Shown: piece by piece, positions 1-6,571 of the stretch
Layout: each line of letters starts with the position of its first letter
Numbering within the stretch: the stretch's first letter is position 1
NCBI GenBank assembly: GCA_903885865.1
Contig: CAISKH010000680.1
Location: 1-14,795, forward strand
Length of the DNA: 14,795 bases
Direction: 5' to 3'
Origin: an uncultured Mucilaginibacter sp.
GTDB taxonomy: Bacteria > Bacteroidota > Bacteroidia > Sphingobacteriales > Sphingobacteriaceae
Made by a program: the position numbers and the translations under genes
Notes under the pieces: model-generated
The model's database searches: none
Told to the model about the DNA's origin: nothing
What the model saw: the letters and a program-made list of their open reading frames with translations, nothing else

Positions 1-1173
1 GTAACAGATAACGCCGATAAAAAGTGCAAAAAGGTGGTTAGGGAAGCGTTAAAAGTATCTCCCCATGCTTATGTAACTATTGTGGGTTGTTACGCGCAAT
101 TAAAACCGGCAGAGATAGCCAATATCCCCGGCGTGGATATGGTTTTAGGCGCGACCGAAAAATTTCAAATAATTGATCATATTACAGACCTCACTAAAAA
201 CCCAAAAGCGCTGGTTTATAACCAGCCTGTTTCAGAAGCCAACCGGTTTGTTCCTGCATATTCTATTGGTGATCGTACCCGTACCTTTTTAAAGGTGCAG
301 GATGGCTGCGATTATTTCTGTTCGTTTTGTACCATCCCGCTGGCGCGTGGCAGCAGCCGTAGCGATACTATTGAAAGCGTAATTGAACAGGCTAAACAGA
401 TTGCCGCCTCCGGCATAAAAGAAATTGTACTGACCGGTGTTAACCTGGGCGATTTCGGCATTATTAACGGTAATCGCGAAACCCGGTTTTTTGATTTGGT
501 TAAAGCATTAGATAGGGTGGAGGATATTGACCGCATTCGCATATCATCTATCGAACCCAATTTATTAACTGATGAGATCATTGAATTTGTAGCCGCATCT
601 AAACGATTTGTGCCGCATTTTCATATCCCGCTGCAATCGGGCTCCCCTAAAATTTTAAGCCTGATGCGCCGCCGGTATAAACGCGAATTATATGCCGACA
701 GGGTTGCTAAAATAAAACAACTAATGCCGCATTGCTGCATAGGCGTCGACGTGATCGTAGGCTTTCCCGGCGAAACAAGGGAAGATTTTATTGATACATA
801 CAATTTCCTGAATGAGTTGGATATAGCTTACCTGCATGTATTTACCTATTCGGAAAGGGAAAACACATTGGCTGCCGAAATGAGCGGGGTTGTGCCAGGC
901 TCAACCCGCGCCGACAGGAGCAAAATGCTGCACATCTTATCCGACAAAAAACGCAGGGCTTTTTATAGTTCCCAATTAGGTAAAACTGAAGAGGTTTTAT
1001 TTGAAGGGGATATTAAAGATGGCTTTATGCACGGCTTTACCCGCAATTATATAAAAGTAAAAACCAAATTCGACCCTGTATTGGTAAATGAGGTAAAAAC
1101 CGTGTGTTTAACAAAAATTTCACCCGATGGTGATGTTGAAATAACCGAAAGCGAAGAAATATTAGTACATTAA
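1..1173 (+). CDS. mtaB: tRNA (N6-L-threonylcarbamoyladenosine(37)-C(2))-methylthiotransferase MtaB, 5'-truncated by the window edge
   Basis: Radical-SAM enzyme that adds a methylthio group to t6A37 of ANN-decoding tRNAs (ms2t6A), acting in the cytoplasm. The reading frame is open from base 1 (VTDNADKKC...), so the gene begins upstream; the GTG at 34 is internal. The visible part starts just after the expected second cysteine of the N-terminal MTTase domain. The third MTTase cysteine is in VGCYAQ (bases about 85-102). The radical-SAM CxxxCxxC motif is in GCDYFCSFC (first Cys at 307-309), binding the SAM-cleaving 4Fe-4S cluster. A C-terminal TRAM-like region for tRNA binding covers roughly the last 65 residues. 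The residues ADKKC and the SAM motif context favour MtaB over MiaB or RimO, but I could not run a family search. It lies 28 bases before the Lgt-like gene, with no obvious promoter or terminator between them, so co-transcription is likely. Confidence 0.9.
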   Translation, partial: VTDNADKKCKKVVREALKVSPHAYVTIVGCYAQLKPAEIANIPGVDMVLGATEKFQIIDHITDLTKNPKALVYNQPVSEANRFVPAYSIGDRTRTFLKVQDGCDYFCSFCTIPLARGSSRSDTIESVIEQAKQIAASGIKEIVLTGVNLGDFGIINGNRETRFFDLVKALDRVEDIDRIRISSIEPNLLTDEIIEFVAASKRFVPHFHIPLQSGSPKILSLMRRRYKRELYADRVAKIKQLMPHCCIGVDVIVGFPGETREDFIDTYNFLNELDIAYLHVFTYSERENTLAAEMSGVVPGSTRADRSKMLHILSDKKRRAFYSSQLGKTEEVLFEGDIKDGFMHGFTRNYIKVKTKFDPVLVNEVKTVCLTKISPDGDVEITESEEILVH

Positions 1174-1201
1174 GCACTATATTCGCAGCAAATTTATCAC
1201 T

Positions 1202-2377
1202 ATGTTCCCAAGCATTAGTTCGCTTATTAAATATCTTTTCGGTTTAGATATTCCGCTGCCCATACAAACTTTCGGTTTTTTTGTAGCTATCGCTTTTATG
1301 GGCGGTTATTGGGCGTTTACAGAAGAATTTAAGCGCAAAGAAAAATTAGGTATAATCCATCCTTTCGAAAAAACAATAACCACAGGTAAGCCTATTTCCA
1401 TGCTTGAACTGGTTGGCAATGGTGTGTTTGGGTTTGTATTAGGGTATAAGGTATTGGATATGGTATTCAATTATTCAACTCTCATAAATGATCCGCAGGA
1501 TTTTATTCTATCAACCCGCGGTAATTTTGTAGGCGGTATAATTTTAGCGGCTGTATTTGCCTGGTGGGCGTATGCCGAAAATAAAAAACAGCTTTTACCC
1601 GCACCTGTAACCAAAAAAATAAAGGTTCATCCGCATGAACTGATGGGCAGTATATTGATATGGGCCGCGTTCTGGGGGTTTGCAGGCGCCAAACTATTTA
1701 ACGCACTCGAAAACTGGGGCGAGTTTATGCGTGACCCTGTAGGAATGCTGATAGGGTTTAGCGGTCTTACTTTTTTTGGAGGTTTAATATGCGGCGGTAT
1801 TGCCGTTCTGTATATCGCTCATAAACACGGTATTAAGCCTTTAACTATGCTTGATATTGGCGGCCCGGGCATGATGCTGTCCTACGCTATAGGGCGCATA
1901 GGCTGCCAAATGTCGGGCGATGGTGATTGGGGTATTGCTAACCCTTTCCCCAAACCGCATTGGCTAAGCTGGGCGCCCGATTGGATGTGGGCGTTTAAAT
2001 TCCCTCATAATGTTAGTATGGACGATTCGGGTAATAAAATACCTGATTGCGTAGGCAAATATTGTAACGAGTTAAAGTTGGCTGTATTTCCTACTTCATT
2101 TTATGAAACTATTGTATGCCTGCTTATATTCCTTTTTTTATGGAGCATCCGCGACCGTATTAAAATACCGGGAATAATGTTTGGTATTTACCTCATTTTC
2201 ACCGGTGTTGAACGCTTTTTGATAGAATTGATACGGGTAAATACCAAATATCACGCTTTTGGTATCTCCTTCACCCAGGCCGAAATGATATCACTTTTCC
2301 TGGTCTTAGGCGGAGTTGCTTTAATTATAAATGGCATTAACAATAAAAAAAAGTTGACCGTTAAGCATGGCCAATAA
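1202..2377 (+). CDS. Prolipoprotein diacylglyceryl transferase (Lgt) family membrane protein
   Basis: Lgt moves diacylglycerol from phosphatidylglycerol to the lipobox cysteine of prolipoproteins in the inner membrane. This 391-residue protein has about seven hydrophobic segments. It carries the family core: GRIGCQMSGDGDWG at residues 231-244 (E. coli GRIGNFINGE), FPTSFYE at 296-302 (E. coli HPSQLYE) and VERFLIELIR at 336-345, which matches the region around E. coli R239 and E243. It is longer than usual Lgt (about 260-300), mainly through a loop at 40-65, the charged linker near 125-146 and a long segment at 245-290. Several key positions differ: the HGG motif around E. coli H103 reads FFGG (191-194) and E. 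coli N146 is a cysteine (C235). The arginine of GRIG is kept. It may be a working clade-specific Lgt or a paralog with another lipid substrate, so I give no gene symbol. Its end overlaps the next gene by 11 bases. Confidence 0.82.
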   Translation: MFPSISSLIKYLFGLDIPLPIQTFGFFVAIAFMGGYWAFTEEFKRKEKLGIIHPFEKTITTGKPISMLELVGNGVFGFVLGYKVLDMVFNYSTLINDPQDFILSTRGNFVGGIILAAVFAWWAYAENKKQLLPAPVTKKIKVHPHELMGSILIWAAFWGFAGAKLFNALENWGEFMRDPVGMLIGFSGLTFFGGLICGGIAVLYIAHKHGIKPLTMLDIGGPGMMLSYAIGRIGCQMSGDGDWGIANPFPKPHWLSWAPDWMWAFKFPHNVSMDDSGNKIPDCVGKYCNELKLAVFPTSFYETIVCLLIFLFLWSIRDRIKIPGIMFGIYLIFTGVERFLIELIRVNTKYHAFGISFTQAEMISLFLVLGGVALIINGINNKKKLTVKHGQ

Positions 2378-2855
2378 AAATACCTGGAGAAAAAAATTAT
2401 TAAAGAATCAGGTAGCAAGGTTCGTGCTTTCGGCAGGGATGGGTTTTTTGGTAGATATATCTGTTTTTTATTTGCTGTATCATAATTTGCTCAACCAAAA
2501 AAGATACCACTTTTTTAATTCAGAGTTGCGTAATTCAACTGTTTCTTTAGTTATATCCTATGGTTTGGGCGTAGCGGTTAATTTTTTAATAACCAAATAC
2601 CTGGTATTCGCCGAATCAAAAACATCATCGGTACAGCAATTTGTTCGCTTTGCTTCGGTGGCTGTTATTGGCTTTTTTGCCAACTTGAGCATTATTGATA
2701 TCCTCATCCACTATTTTCATATGTATCCACCCCGGGCAAGGCCCTTAGCTATGCTGAGCCTTTTTTTTGCCAGTTTTTTTATACACAAGTTTTTTTCATT
2801 CAGCCTATCATTACGCCATCATGCACCTGGAGCAAATAACAGCCAAAGTAGTTGA
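2367..2855 (+). CDS. GtrA family membrane protein
   Basis: A 162-residue protein with four predicted membrane helices (about residues 18-40, 60-82, 91-117 and 125-148), the layout of the GtrA/DPMS family. GtrA-like proteins are thought to move polyprenyl-phosphate-linked sugars across the inner membrane or to assist the glycosyltransferase that makes them. Typical features are a basic N-terminus before helix 1, RFVLSAGMGFLVD at 18-30, NFLITKYLVF at 72-81 and HKFFSF at 140-145 near the end of helix 4. The ATG lies inside the end of the Lgt-like gene (11-base overlap), and the 3' end overlaps the phosphatase gene by 35 bases. The three therefore look translationally coupled. No partner glycosyltransferase is visible in the window, so the substrate is unknown. 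Confidence 0.85.
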   Translation: MANKNTWRKKLLKNQVARFVLSAGMGFLVDISVFYLLYHNLLNQKRYHFFNSELRNSTVSLVISYGLGVAVNFLITKYLVFAESKTSSVQQFVRFASVAVIGFFANLSIIDILIHYFHMYPPRARPLAMLSLFFASFFIHKFFSFSLSLRHHAPGANNSQSS

Positions 2856-3612
2856 GATATCAAAACAAGCCGGTGAGTTTATCCGGCAGGAAAGAAAAAC
2901 GTTCAACGCCGATCAGATAGAATATAAGGGGTTAAACGACCTTGTATCATACGTTGATAAAACTGCCGAAGAAATAATTGTAGCAGGCCTTGAAAAAATA
3001 CTCCCTGAAGCAGGATTTGTAACAGAAGAACAAACCAGCAACAAAATAGCCGAACGTTATAACTGGATAATTGACCCGCTTGACGGCACCACCAATTTTA
3101 TACATGGCCTGCCCGTATTTTCGGTAAGCATAGCCCTTAAAGAATATGACGAGCTGGTGTTAGGCGTGGTATACGAAATTAACCAGGATGAATGTTTTTA
3201 CGCCTGGAAAGGCGCGCCTGCATATCTGGATGGCAAAGAAATTAAAGTGAGTAAAGCGCCTGCAATAAGCGATAGCCTTATAGCTACTGGCTTTCCATAT
3301 TACGATTTTGGAAAACAGACCCAATATATCGAACTATTTACCTACCTGATGAAAAACTGCCACGGATTGCGCCGCTTAGGTTCGGCCGCTGTTGATCTGG
3401 CCTATACCGCAGCCGGACGGTTTGATGCCTATTACGAATACAACCTTAACGCCTGGGACGCCGCTGCTGGAATAGTAATAGTAAAACAAGCCGGGGGCCA
3501 TGTTGTGAATTTTAAAGGCGGCGATGAGGTATTGGATACGAGAGAGCTACTGGCTACTAATGGTAAGTTTACGGGGGAGATGCTGGCTGCTATTCAACAG
3601 TATTTTAAATAA
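2821..3612 (+). CDS. Inositol monophosphatase family protein (SuhB-like)
   Basis: A 263-residue Mg2+-dependent phosphatase of the IMPase fold. The metal and active-site motifs are all present: TEE at 68-70, IDPLDGTTNFIHG at 84-96 with D85 and D88, and AWDAAAG at 211-217 with D213. GLRRLGSAAVDLAYTAAGRF at 182-201 is the usual linking motif. Members hydrolyse inositol-1-phosphate or related sugar phosphates, or 3'-phosphoadenosine phosphates (CysQ); the GTTNFIHG form is nearest to inositol monophosphatase/SuhB, but the true substrate cannot be told from sequence. I start at ATG 2821 because it begins the usual N-terminus (MHLEQITAKVVEISKQAG) and gives the usual family length. An upstream in-frame TTG at 2767 would add 18 residues that only translate the GtrA gene out of frame. 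The start overlaps gtrA by 35 bases, suggesting translational coupling. Confidence 0.92.
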   Translation: MHLEQITAKVVEISKQAGEFIRQERKTFNADQIEYKGLNDLVSYVDKTAEEIIVAGLEKILPEAGFVTEEQTSNKIAERYNWIIDPLDGTTNFIHGLPVFSVSIALKEYDELVLGVVYEINQDECFYAWKGAPAYLDGKEIKVSKAPAISDSLIATGFPYYDFGKQTQYIELFTYLMKNCHGLRRLGSAAVDLAYTAAGRFDAYYEYNLNAWDAAAGIVIVKQAGGHVVNFKGGDEVLDTRELLATNGKFTGEMLAAIQQYFK

Positions 3613-3613
3613 A

Positions 3614-3679
3614 CACAAATTACACGAATTTATTCGAATTACACGAACTGTGCAGCGAACCCAATTCGTGTAATTCGTG
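3614..3679. repeat. Tandem and inverted repeat between convergent genes, probable bidirectional 3' hairpin
   Basis: The stretch contains the unit ACACGAATT in several copies and both orientations. Bases 3614-3630 pair with 3663-3679 with one mismatch in 17. In a second register 3635-3647 pairs perfectly over 13 bp with 3665-3677. Two alternative hairpins are therefore possible. It fills the whole 70-base gap between the convergent phosphatase and nfu genes, where a two-way transcription end is expected. From memory, AATTCGTGTAATTCGTG-like sequence is common between genes in Bacteroidota, so it may also be a dispersed repeat; I have not checked this. Confidence 0.6.
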
Positions 3680-3682
3680 CTC

Positions 3683-4231
3683 TTACAGAGCCTCAGATAC
3701 CACCTCGGTAACCTCAGGGACCATGCGTTTAAGCAAATTCTCAATACCGGCTTTCAGGGTAATGGTTGATGAAGGGCAACCGCTGCATGAGCCTCGCAGC
3801 TCAACAGTAACTACGCCTTCCTCAAATGATTTATAAGATATAGCGCCGCCATCCTGCTCAACAGCCGGGCGTACATAATCATTTAATATTTGCTGAATTT
3901 TTATCTCTGTATCGGTTCCTTCAAAATTTACTTCTTCCTGTTCTTCCAACTGAACTTGTAATTCGGCTTCTACTGCTCCTTTTACAAACTCTTTCAGTAT
4001 CGGTTCCACATCGTCCCATTCGGTACCTTCGGTTTTGGTAACCGTCACAAAATTACTGGCGAAGAACACACCATTAACAAACGAAAATTTATAGAGTTCC
4101 TTAGCGAAAGGTGATTTTTCGGCGCTTTCCTTTGTAGCGTAATCAACACTGCCGTTTATCAGCAACTTGTTCACAATGAACTTCATGGTTGCAGGGTTAG
4201 GAGTCGATTCGGTATATACGTTGATATTCAT
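3683..4231 (-). CDS. NifU family (Nfu-type) Fe-S cluster carrier protein
   Basis: A 182-residue cytoplasmic protein with two domains. The N-terminal Nfu domain (about residues 1-88) opens with the hallmark TESTPNPATMKFIVN at 8-22. The C-terminal NifU-like domain (about 107-178) has the cluster-binding CxxC in GSCSGCPSS, with C149 and C152. Two such proteins normally share a 4Fe-4S cluster through these cysteines and deliver it to target enzymes. The acidic, glutamate-rich linker at 88-105 is low complexity. The length fits the Nfu1/NfuA class, and no U-type scaffold domain is present. It is a single gene here, not beside suf or isc genes. The radical-SAM enzyme MtaB a few genes away is a possible client, but that is only inference. 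A -7-like element lies 23-30 bases upstream of the start. Confidence 0.92.
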   Translation of the reverse strand: MNINVYTESTPNPATMKFIVNKLLINGSVDYATKESAEKSPFAKELYKFSFVNGVFFASNFVTVTKTEGTEWDDVEPILKEFVKGAVEAELQVQLEEQEEVNFEGTDTEIKIQQILNDYVRPAVEQDGGAISYKSFEEGVVTVELRGSCSGCPSSTITLKAGIENLLKRMVPEVTEVVSEAL

Positions 4232-4253
4232 TTTATCTTTCTAATTGAATAAA

Positions 4254-4261
4254 CAAAGTTA
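4254..4261 (-). promoter_or_regulatory. Putative -7 promoter element of the nfu gene
   Basis: On the minus strand these bases read TAACTTTG, an exact match to the Bacteroidota -7 consensus TAnnTTTG, 23 bases upstream of the nfu start codon. Transcription would begin roughly 17-20 bases before the ATG. I see no clear TTTG -33 element at the normal spacing. Confidence 0.5.
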
Positions 4262-4326
4262 GGCAGGTTTTTGATTAAAATACTACAGTAATTTAGTTAT
4301 GACGACTGAATGACTTTGTTAATGTG

Positions 4327-4344
4327 TCCCGATAGCTATCGGGA
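4327..4344. repeat. Perfect 18-bp palindrome in the nfu-purB gap
   Basis: TCCCGATAGCTATCGGGA is a perfect self-complementary 18-mer with no loop. It lies upstream of nfu and beyond the 3' hairpin of purB, outside any gene. From memory this or a near-identical palindrome recurs between genes in Bacteroidota genomes, so I read it as a dispersed palindromic repeat rather than a specific operator. It could also form a cruciform or a short hairpin in the purB read-through transcript. Confidence 0.6.
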
Positions 4345-4347
4345 TGC

Positions 4348-4414
4348 GGATATGCAAATGTGCAAATGAAACTTAAATAATATAATATCTGCACATCCAC
4401 GCATCTGCATATCA
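4348..4414 (-). terminator. Long imperfect hairpin at the 3' end of purB
   Basis: Read on the minus strand, the sequence beginning at the purB stop codon (GATATGCA...) can pair with 4348-4367 over about 20 positions. The pairing has eight perfect Watson-Crick pairs at the base, several G-U pairs and about one mismatch, with an AT-rich loop (about 4368-4394). There is no long T-tract after it, so it may stabilise or process the 3' end more than act as a classical intrinsic terminator. The GCAAATG/GCATCTG units look like intergenic repeat sequence. Confidence 0.45.
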
Positions 4415-5755
4415 TATTCCCGTATAATTCAACGGCGTTATTCTTTTGATTTCTTCCTTAATTGCATCGCCTATCGCTAAAGTATCCACAAACTCAGCAA
4501 TGGTTTGCGCGTTAACGTGCGTATTGGTGCGTGTAAGCTCTTTCAAAGCCTCGTAAGGGTTAGGATAGCCTTCGCGCCTTAAAATGGTTTGTATGGCTTC
4601 GGCAACAACCGCCCAGTTGGCATCCAAATGCGAACTGATAACCGCTTCATTCAGCAATAATTTATTCAAACCTTTTACGGTTGATTTGATAGCTATTAAA
4701 GTATGCGCCACCGGTACGCCTATATTGCGTAATACGGTTGAATCGGTAAGGTCGCGTTGCAACCTTGAAACAGGTAATTTTGCGGCCAAATGCTCGAACA
4801 GCGCGTTGGCTATCCCGAGGTTGCCTTCTGAGTTCTCAAAATCTATCGGGTTAACCTTATGCGGCATGGCTGATGAGCCAATCTCGCCGGCTTTTATTTC
4901 CTGCTTAAAATAGTTTAGCGAAATATAGGCCCATATATCGCGGTCAAGGTCAATCAGGATGGTATTTATCCTTTTTAACGCGTCGCATTGCGCGGCAAAA
5001 TTATCGTAGTGCTCTATTTGGGTAGTGAACTGCGAGCGGTTCAAACCCAGGGTATCATTCACAAAACTATCGCTGAATGCTTTCCAGTCAATTTGCGGGT
5101 AGGCTATATGGTGGGCGTTAAAATTACCCGTGGCCCCGCCAAATTTGGCTGATGATGGTATTTGCCTTAGCTGGTGTAACTGATTTTCCAGCCGCTCAAT
5201 AAATACCTGTATCTCTTTTCCCAACCGTGTTGGCGATGCGGCCTGGCCGTGGGTATGCGCCAGCATGGGTACTTTGTCCCATTCGGCAGCGTATTTTTTA
5301 AGGAGGTTAACCAGTTCGTTAATAGCTGGGTAATAAACCTCGTTCAATGCCAGTTTAAAAGTATAGGGTATGGCGGTATTATTAATATCCTGCGAGGTCA
5401 AGCCGAAATGAATAAACTCTTTATAGGCTTGCAGGTTCAATGTATCGAATTTTTGCTTAAGGAAATACTCAACCGCTTTAACATCATGGTTGGTTATTTT
5501 CTCTATATCCTTTATGCTTTGCGCGTCTGGTTCGTTAAAATTTCTATAAATATCACGTAACTTTTCCGGCACAATTTTATCTAAATCTTGTAATTGCGGC
5601 AATGGGTGACTGTGCAGGGCAATGAAATATTCTACCTCAACAAACACCCGGTATTTGATGAGTGCGTATTCGGAAAAATATTCGGCAAGTTTAGCTGTAG
5701 TGTTCCGGTAGCGGCCATCAATAGGGGATATTGCAGAAAGAGGTGTAAGTGTCAT
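4412..5755 (-). CDS. purB: Adenylosuccinate lyase
   Basis: Purine biosynthesis enzyme that splits fumarate from SAICAR (giving AICAR) and from adenylosuccinate (giving AMP), normally as a cytoplasmic homotetramer. The 447-residue protein belongs to the fumarase/aspartase superfamily. It opens with LSAISPIDGRYR (6-17), has TSQDINNTA at 120-128, the catalytic-histidine motif AHTHGQAASPTRLGKE at 166-181 and the superfamily signature GSSAMPHKVNP at 293-303, whose serine pair is in the flexible catalytic loop. Length and order match the long E. coli-type PurB. The frame stays open for 26 more codons upstream, but I choose ATG 5753-5755 because it directly precedes the conserved N-terminus and lies just downstream of a -7 element. 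It is transcribed divergently from the efflux-operon regulator and is probably monocistronic. Confidence 0.96.
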   Translation of the reverse strand: MTLTPLSAISPIDGRYRNTTAKLAEYFSEYALIKYRVFVEVEYFIALHSHPLPQLQDLDKIVPEKLRDIYRNFNEPDAQSIKDIEKITNHDVKAVEYFLKQKFDTLNLQAYKEFIHFGLTSQDINNTAIPYTFKLALNEVYYPAINELVNLLKKYAAEWDKVPMLAHTHGQAASPTRLGKEIQVFIERLENQLHQLRQIPSSAKFGGATGNFNAHHIAYPQIDWKAFSDSFVNDTLGLNRSQFTTQIEHYDNFAAQCDALKRINTILIDLDRDIWAYISLNYFKQEIKAGEIGSSAMPHKVNPIDFENSEGNLGIANALFEHLAAKLPVSRLQRDLTDSTVLRNIGVPVAHTLIAIKSTVKGLNKLLLNEAVISSHLDANWAVVAEAIQTILRREGYPNPYEALKELTRTNTHVNAQTIAEFVDTLAIGDAIKEEIKRITPLNYTGI

Positions 5756-5770
5756 GGTTGGCAATTTATG

Positions 5771-5778
5771 CAAAGGTA
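5771..5778 (-). promoter_or_regulatory. Putative -7 promoter element of purB
   Basis: The minus strand reads TACCTTTG, an exact match to TAnnTTTG, 15 bases upstream of the chosen purB ATG. This supports that start over the longer open frame, whose extra codons would span and precede the promoter. No convincing -33 TTTG sits at about 19-20 bases. Confidence 0.55.
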
Positions 5779-5825
5779 ACAATTTCAGAATAAATACTTT
5801 TTTTGACGTATAACACAAACTGACG

Positions 5826-5841
5826 TTTAACATATGTTAAA
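5826..5841. promoter_or_regulatory. Perfect 16-bp palindrome in the purB-tetR divergent gap, possible operator
   Basis: TTTAACATATGTTAAA is a perfect loopless palindrome lying 12 bases before the inverted repeat around the tetR promoter. It could be a binding site for a dimeric regulator of either flanking gene. It is AT-rich, so a chance origin is possible. Confidence 0.35.
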
Positions 5842-5853
5842 AACTTTTTTCAA

Positions 5854-5892
5854 ATGGAAACTTTGAAATCTAAAAATGTTTCCATAGTTTTG
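5854..5892 (+). promoter_or_regulatory. Promoter of the efflux operon framed by a perfect inverted repeat (candidate TetR operator)
   Basis: A TTTG -33 element (5862-5865), a 19-base spacer and TAGTTTTG at 5885-5892 match the Bacteroidota consensus TTTG...TAnnTTTG. The arms ATGGAAAC (5854-5861) and GTTTCCAT (5878-5885) form a perfect 8-bp inverted repeat. The left arm abuts the -33 element and the right arm ends on the first base of the -7 element. A bound dimer would block RNA polymerase, which fits autorepression by the TetR protein encoded immediately downstream. Confidence 0.6.
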
Positions 5893-5896
5893 ACCA

Positions 5897-6517
5897 ATGA
5901 AGTCAATGGTTCAGACAGACAGGATAATACAAGGGGGTGAGGAGCTGTTTTTACAGGCCGGGATAAAAAGTGTAACAATGGATGATATTGCCAAACATTT
6001 AGGCATGTCGAAAAAAACTATATACCAGTTCTTTAAGGATAAAAACGAGTTGGTACTGGCCCTGGTAAAGAAAAAGCTGCAGGATGATGAAGATCAGATG
6101 TGTGCCATTCTCAGTAAGTCGGGAAATGTGATCGAAGAGATGATCAATATGATGAAATGCTCGGAAGAAATATTTTCAAGGATCAATCCCATCGTGATAC
6201 ATGACCTGCAAAAATATCACCCCGAAGCCTGGAAGCAGTTCCAGGATTTTAAGGCGCATGTATTGATACATACCCTGGAAGAGCTTTTAACAAAAGGCAT
6301 TAACCAGGGGTACATAAGGCCCGAAATTGATGTAAAAATAATAGCGAGAATGCGTGTTACACAGGTAGAAATGGGATTTAACACCGCTTTGTTCCCCATA
6401 GCCGATTTTAGCGCATGGAAGGTGCAGTACCAGTTTTTAGAACATTTTAATTATGGTATTTGCACGCTGAAGGGCTATAAACTATTAAATCAATTTAAAA
6501 ATATACCGAACGAATAA
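5897..6517 (+). CDS. TetR/AcrR family transcriptional regulator of the efflux operon
   Basis: A 206-residue one-component repressor. The N-terminal TetR domain (about residues 7-60) has the helix-turn-helix at about 28-47 (TMDDIAKHLGMSKKTIYQFF) followed by KDKNELV, typical of the family. The C-terminal 140 residues form the variable ligand-binding and dimer part, with no recognisable ligand signature. It is the first gene of a run with tolC-like, adaptor and RND genes, so it most likely represses its own operon and is released by a pump substrate; that is inference from position and from the inverted repeat over its promoter. Two starts are possible, ATG 5897 and ATG 5906. The -7 element ends at 5892, so transcription would begin about at 5897-5900: the mRNA is either leaderless from 5897 or has a leader of under ten bases to 5906. 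Confidence 0.9.
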   Translation: MKSMVQTDRIIQGGEELFLQAGIKSVTMDDIAKHLGMSKKTIYQFFKDKNELVLALVKKKLQDDEDQMCAILSKSGNVIEEMINMMKCSEEIFSRINPIVIHDLQKYHPEAWKQFQDFKAHVLIHTLEELLTKGINQGYIRPEIDVKIIARMRVTQVEMGFNTALFPIADFSAWKVQYQFLEHFNYGICTLKGYKLLNQFKNIPNE

Positions 6518-6520
6518 TTT

Positions 6521-6552
6521 CCTGCTGACATAGCGTTGTCAAAACCGGCAGG
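6521..6552 (+). other. Small bulged hairpin in the tetR-tolC gap
   Basis: CCTGC (6521-6525) pairs with GCAGG (6548-6552), and TGACA (6526-6530) pairs with TGTCA (6537-6541) around a six-base loop, leaving a one-sided six-base bulge. No T-tract follows, so it does not look like an intrinsic terminator. It might tune mRNA processing between the regulator and pump genes, or TGACA-N6-TGTCA might be a protein site. Confidence 0.35.
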
Positions 6553-6571
6553 TTAATTTGAATAAATAAAA

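Noticed and set aside
34..1173. GTG at base 34 as the start of the methylthiotransferase
   Set aside because: The frame is open and conserved (ADKKC) before base 34, and the protein would lack most of the MTTase domain; the gene is cut by the window edge.
2767..2820. Upstream TTG start for the inositol-phosphatase gene
   Set aside because: The extra 18 residues are the GtrA coding sequence read in another frame and have no family match; ATG 2821 begins the usual N-terminus.
4584..5779. Three open frames on the plus strand opposite purB
   Set aside because: All lie antisense to a well-supported enzyme gene and show no recognisable motifs.
5756..5833. 26-codon N-terminal extension of purB
   Set aside because: The conserved protein starts at ATG 5755, and the extension spans and precedes the TACCTTTG promoter element.
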